The notes under the pieces are model-generated. The model was not told the DNA's origin, did not search any database, and saw nothing but the letters and a program-made list of their open reading frames with translations. Shown here in pieces: positions 44,062 through 44,080 of a DNA stretch of 44,080 nt (position 1 is the first letter of the stretch; each line of letters starts with the position of its first letter). The stretch is from an uncultured Alphaproteobacteria bacterium. GTDB taxonomy: Bacteria > Pseudomonadota > Alphaproteobacteria > CADEGL01. The DNA lies in contig CADEGL010000011.1 in assembly GCA_902826885.1 (NCBI GenBank), positions 33,485 to 77,564 on the forward strand, read 5' to 3'. The position numbers and the translations under genes were made by a program.

Positions 44062-44077
44062 TGTTTCACGTGAAACA
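44062..44077. other. parS site upstream of mnmG
   Basis: TGTTTCACGTGAAACA is an exact 16-base match to the canonical bacterial parS consensus and a perfect palindrome. It lies about 48 bases upstream of the mnmG start, at the window's edge. ParB should load here, and this implies proximity to the chromosome origin. Confidence 0.93.
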
Positions 44078-44080
44078 TTA

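Overview
The window looks like a high-GC alphaproteobacterial chromosome, most likely a Rhodospirillales-type organism. Species cannot be fixed from the sequence. The evidence is the gene order DUF3576 - leuS - lptE - holA followed by convergent parB - parA - rsmG - mnmG (the usual origin-proximal alphaproteobacterial arrangement), two parS-like sites, a CnoX/LON-domain/Trm112/DUF971/ubiquinone hydroxylase cluster, and FtsK followed by LolA. No IS elements, phage genes or CRISPR arrays were found. Most genes are tightly packed.

Layout. 1-10.2 kb: a tRNA-Gly, a DMT transporter, a prolyl-tRNA editing protein, then chaperedoxin, LON-domain protein, Trm112 and DUF971 genes. These face a ubiquinone-biosynthesis hydroxylase. 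Next are ftsK-lolA, a sterol-desaturase-like hydroxylase and a class I amidotransferase. 10.2-10.5 kb: an intergenic region with a stack of hairpins ending in a strong intrinsic terminator. 10.5-11.3 kb: xthA. 11.3-14.9 kb (minus strand): a three-gene unit encoding an ABC-exporter-like protein with a degenerate, internally repeated nucleotide-binding domain, a cyclic-nucleotide-binding-domain protein and a small methyltransferase. 15.1-27.8 kb (plus strand, divergent): a long operon with four glycosyltransferases, a histidine phosphatase, a deacetylase-like protein, a membrane protein and a complete peptide/oligosaccharide-type ABC importer. Nearly all its junctions are 4-base stop/start overlaps.

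27.8-35 kb: a mixed region with a methyltransferase, an MBL-fold hydrolase, an MFS transporter, an orphan OmpR-type regulator coupled to an alpha/beta hydrolase, a YggS-type PLP protein and a CysN/CysC fusion without CysD. 35.2-44.1 kb: the conserved block of leucyl-tRNA synthetase, LPS assembly, DNA polymerase III delta, ParAB segregation and RsmG/MnmG RNA modification. One parS site lies inside rsmG and one upstream of mnmG.

The most unusual content is the 11.3-27.8 kb region. The pseudo-ATPase ABC protein keeps a six-helix exporter-type membrane domain, but its Walker A, Walker B, Q-loop and signature motifs are all altered, and its helical subdomain appears to be present three times. It sits back to back with the glycan/importer operon across a spacer that carries a 7-bp inverted repeat. 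A link to cell-envelope glycan is an inference from this context. The product and substrate are unknown.
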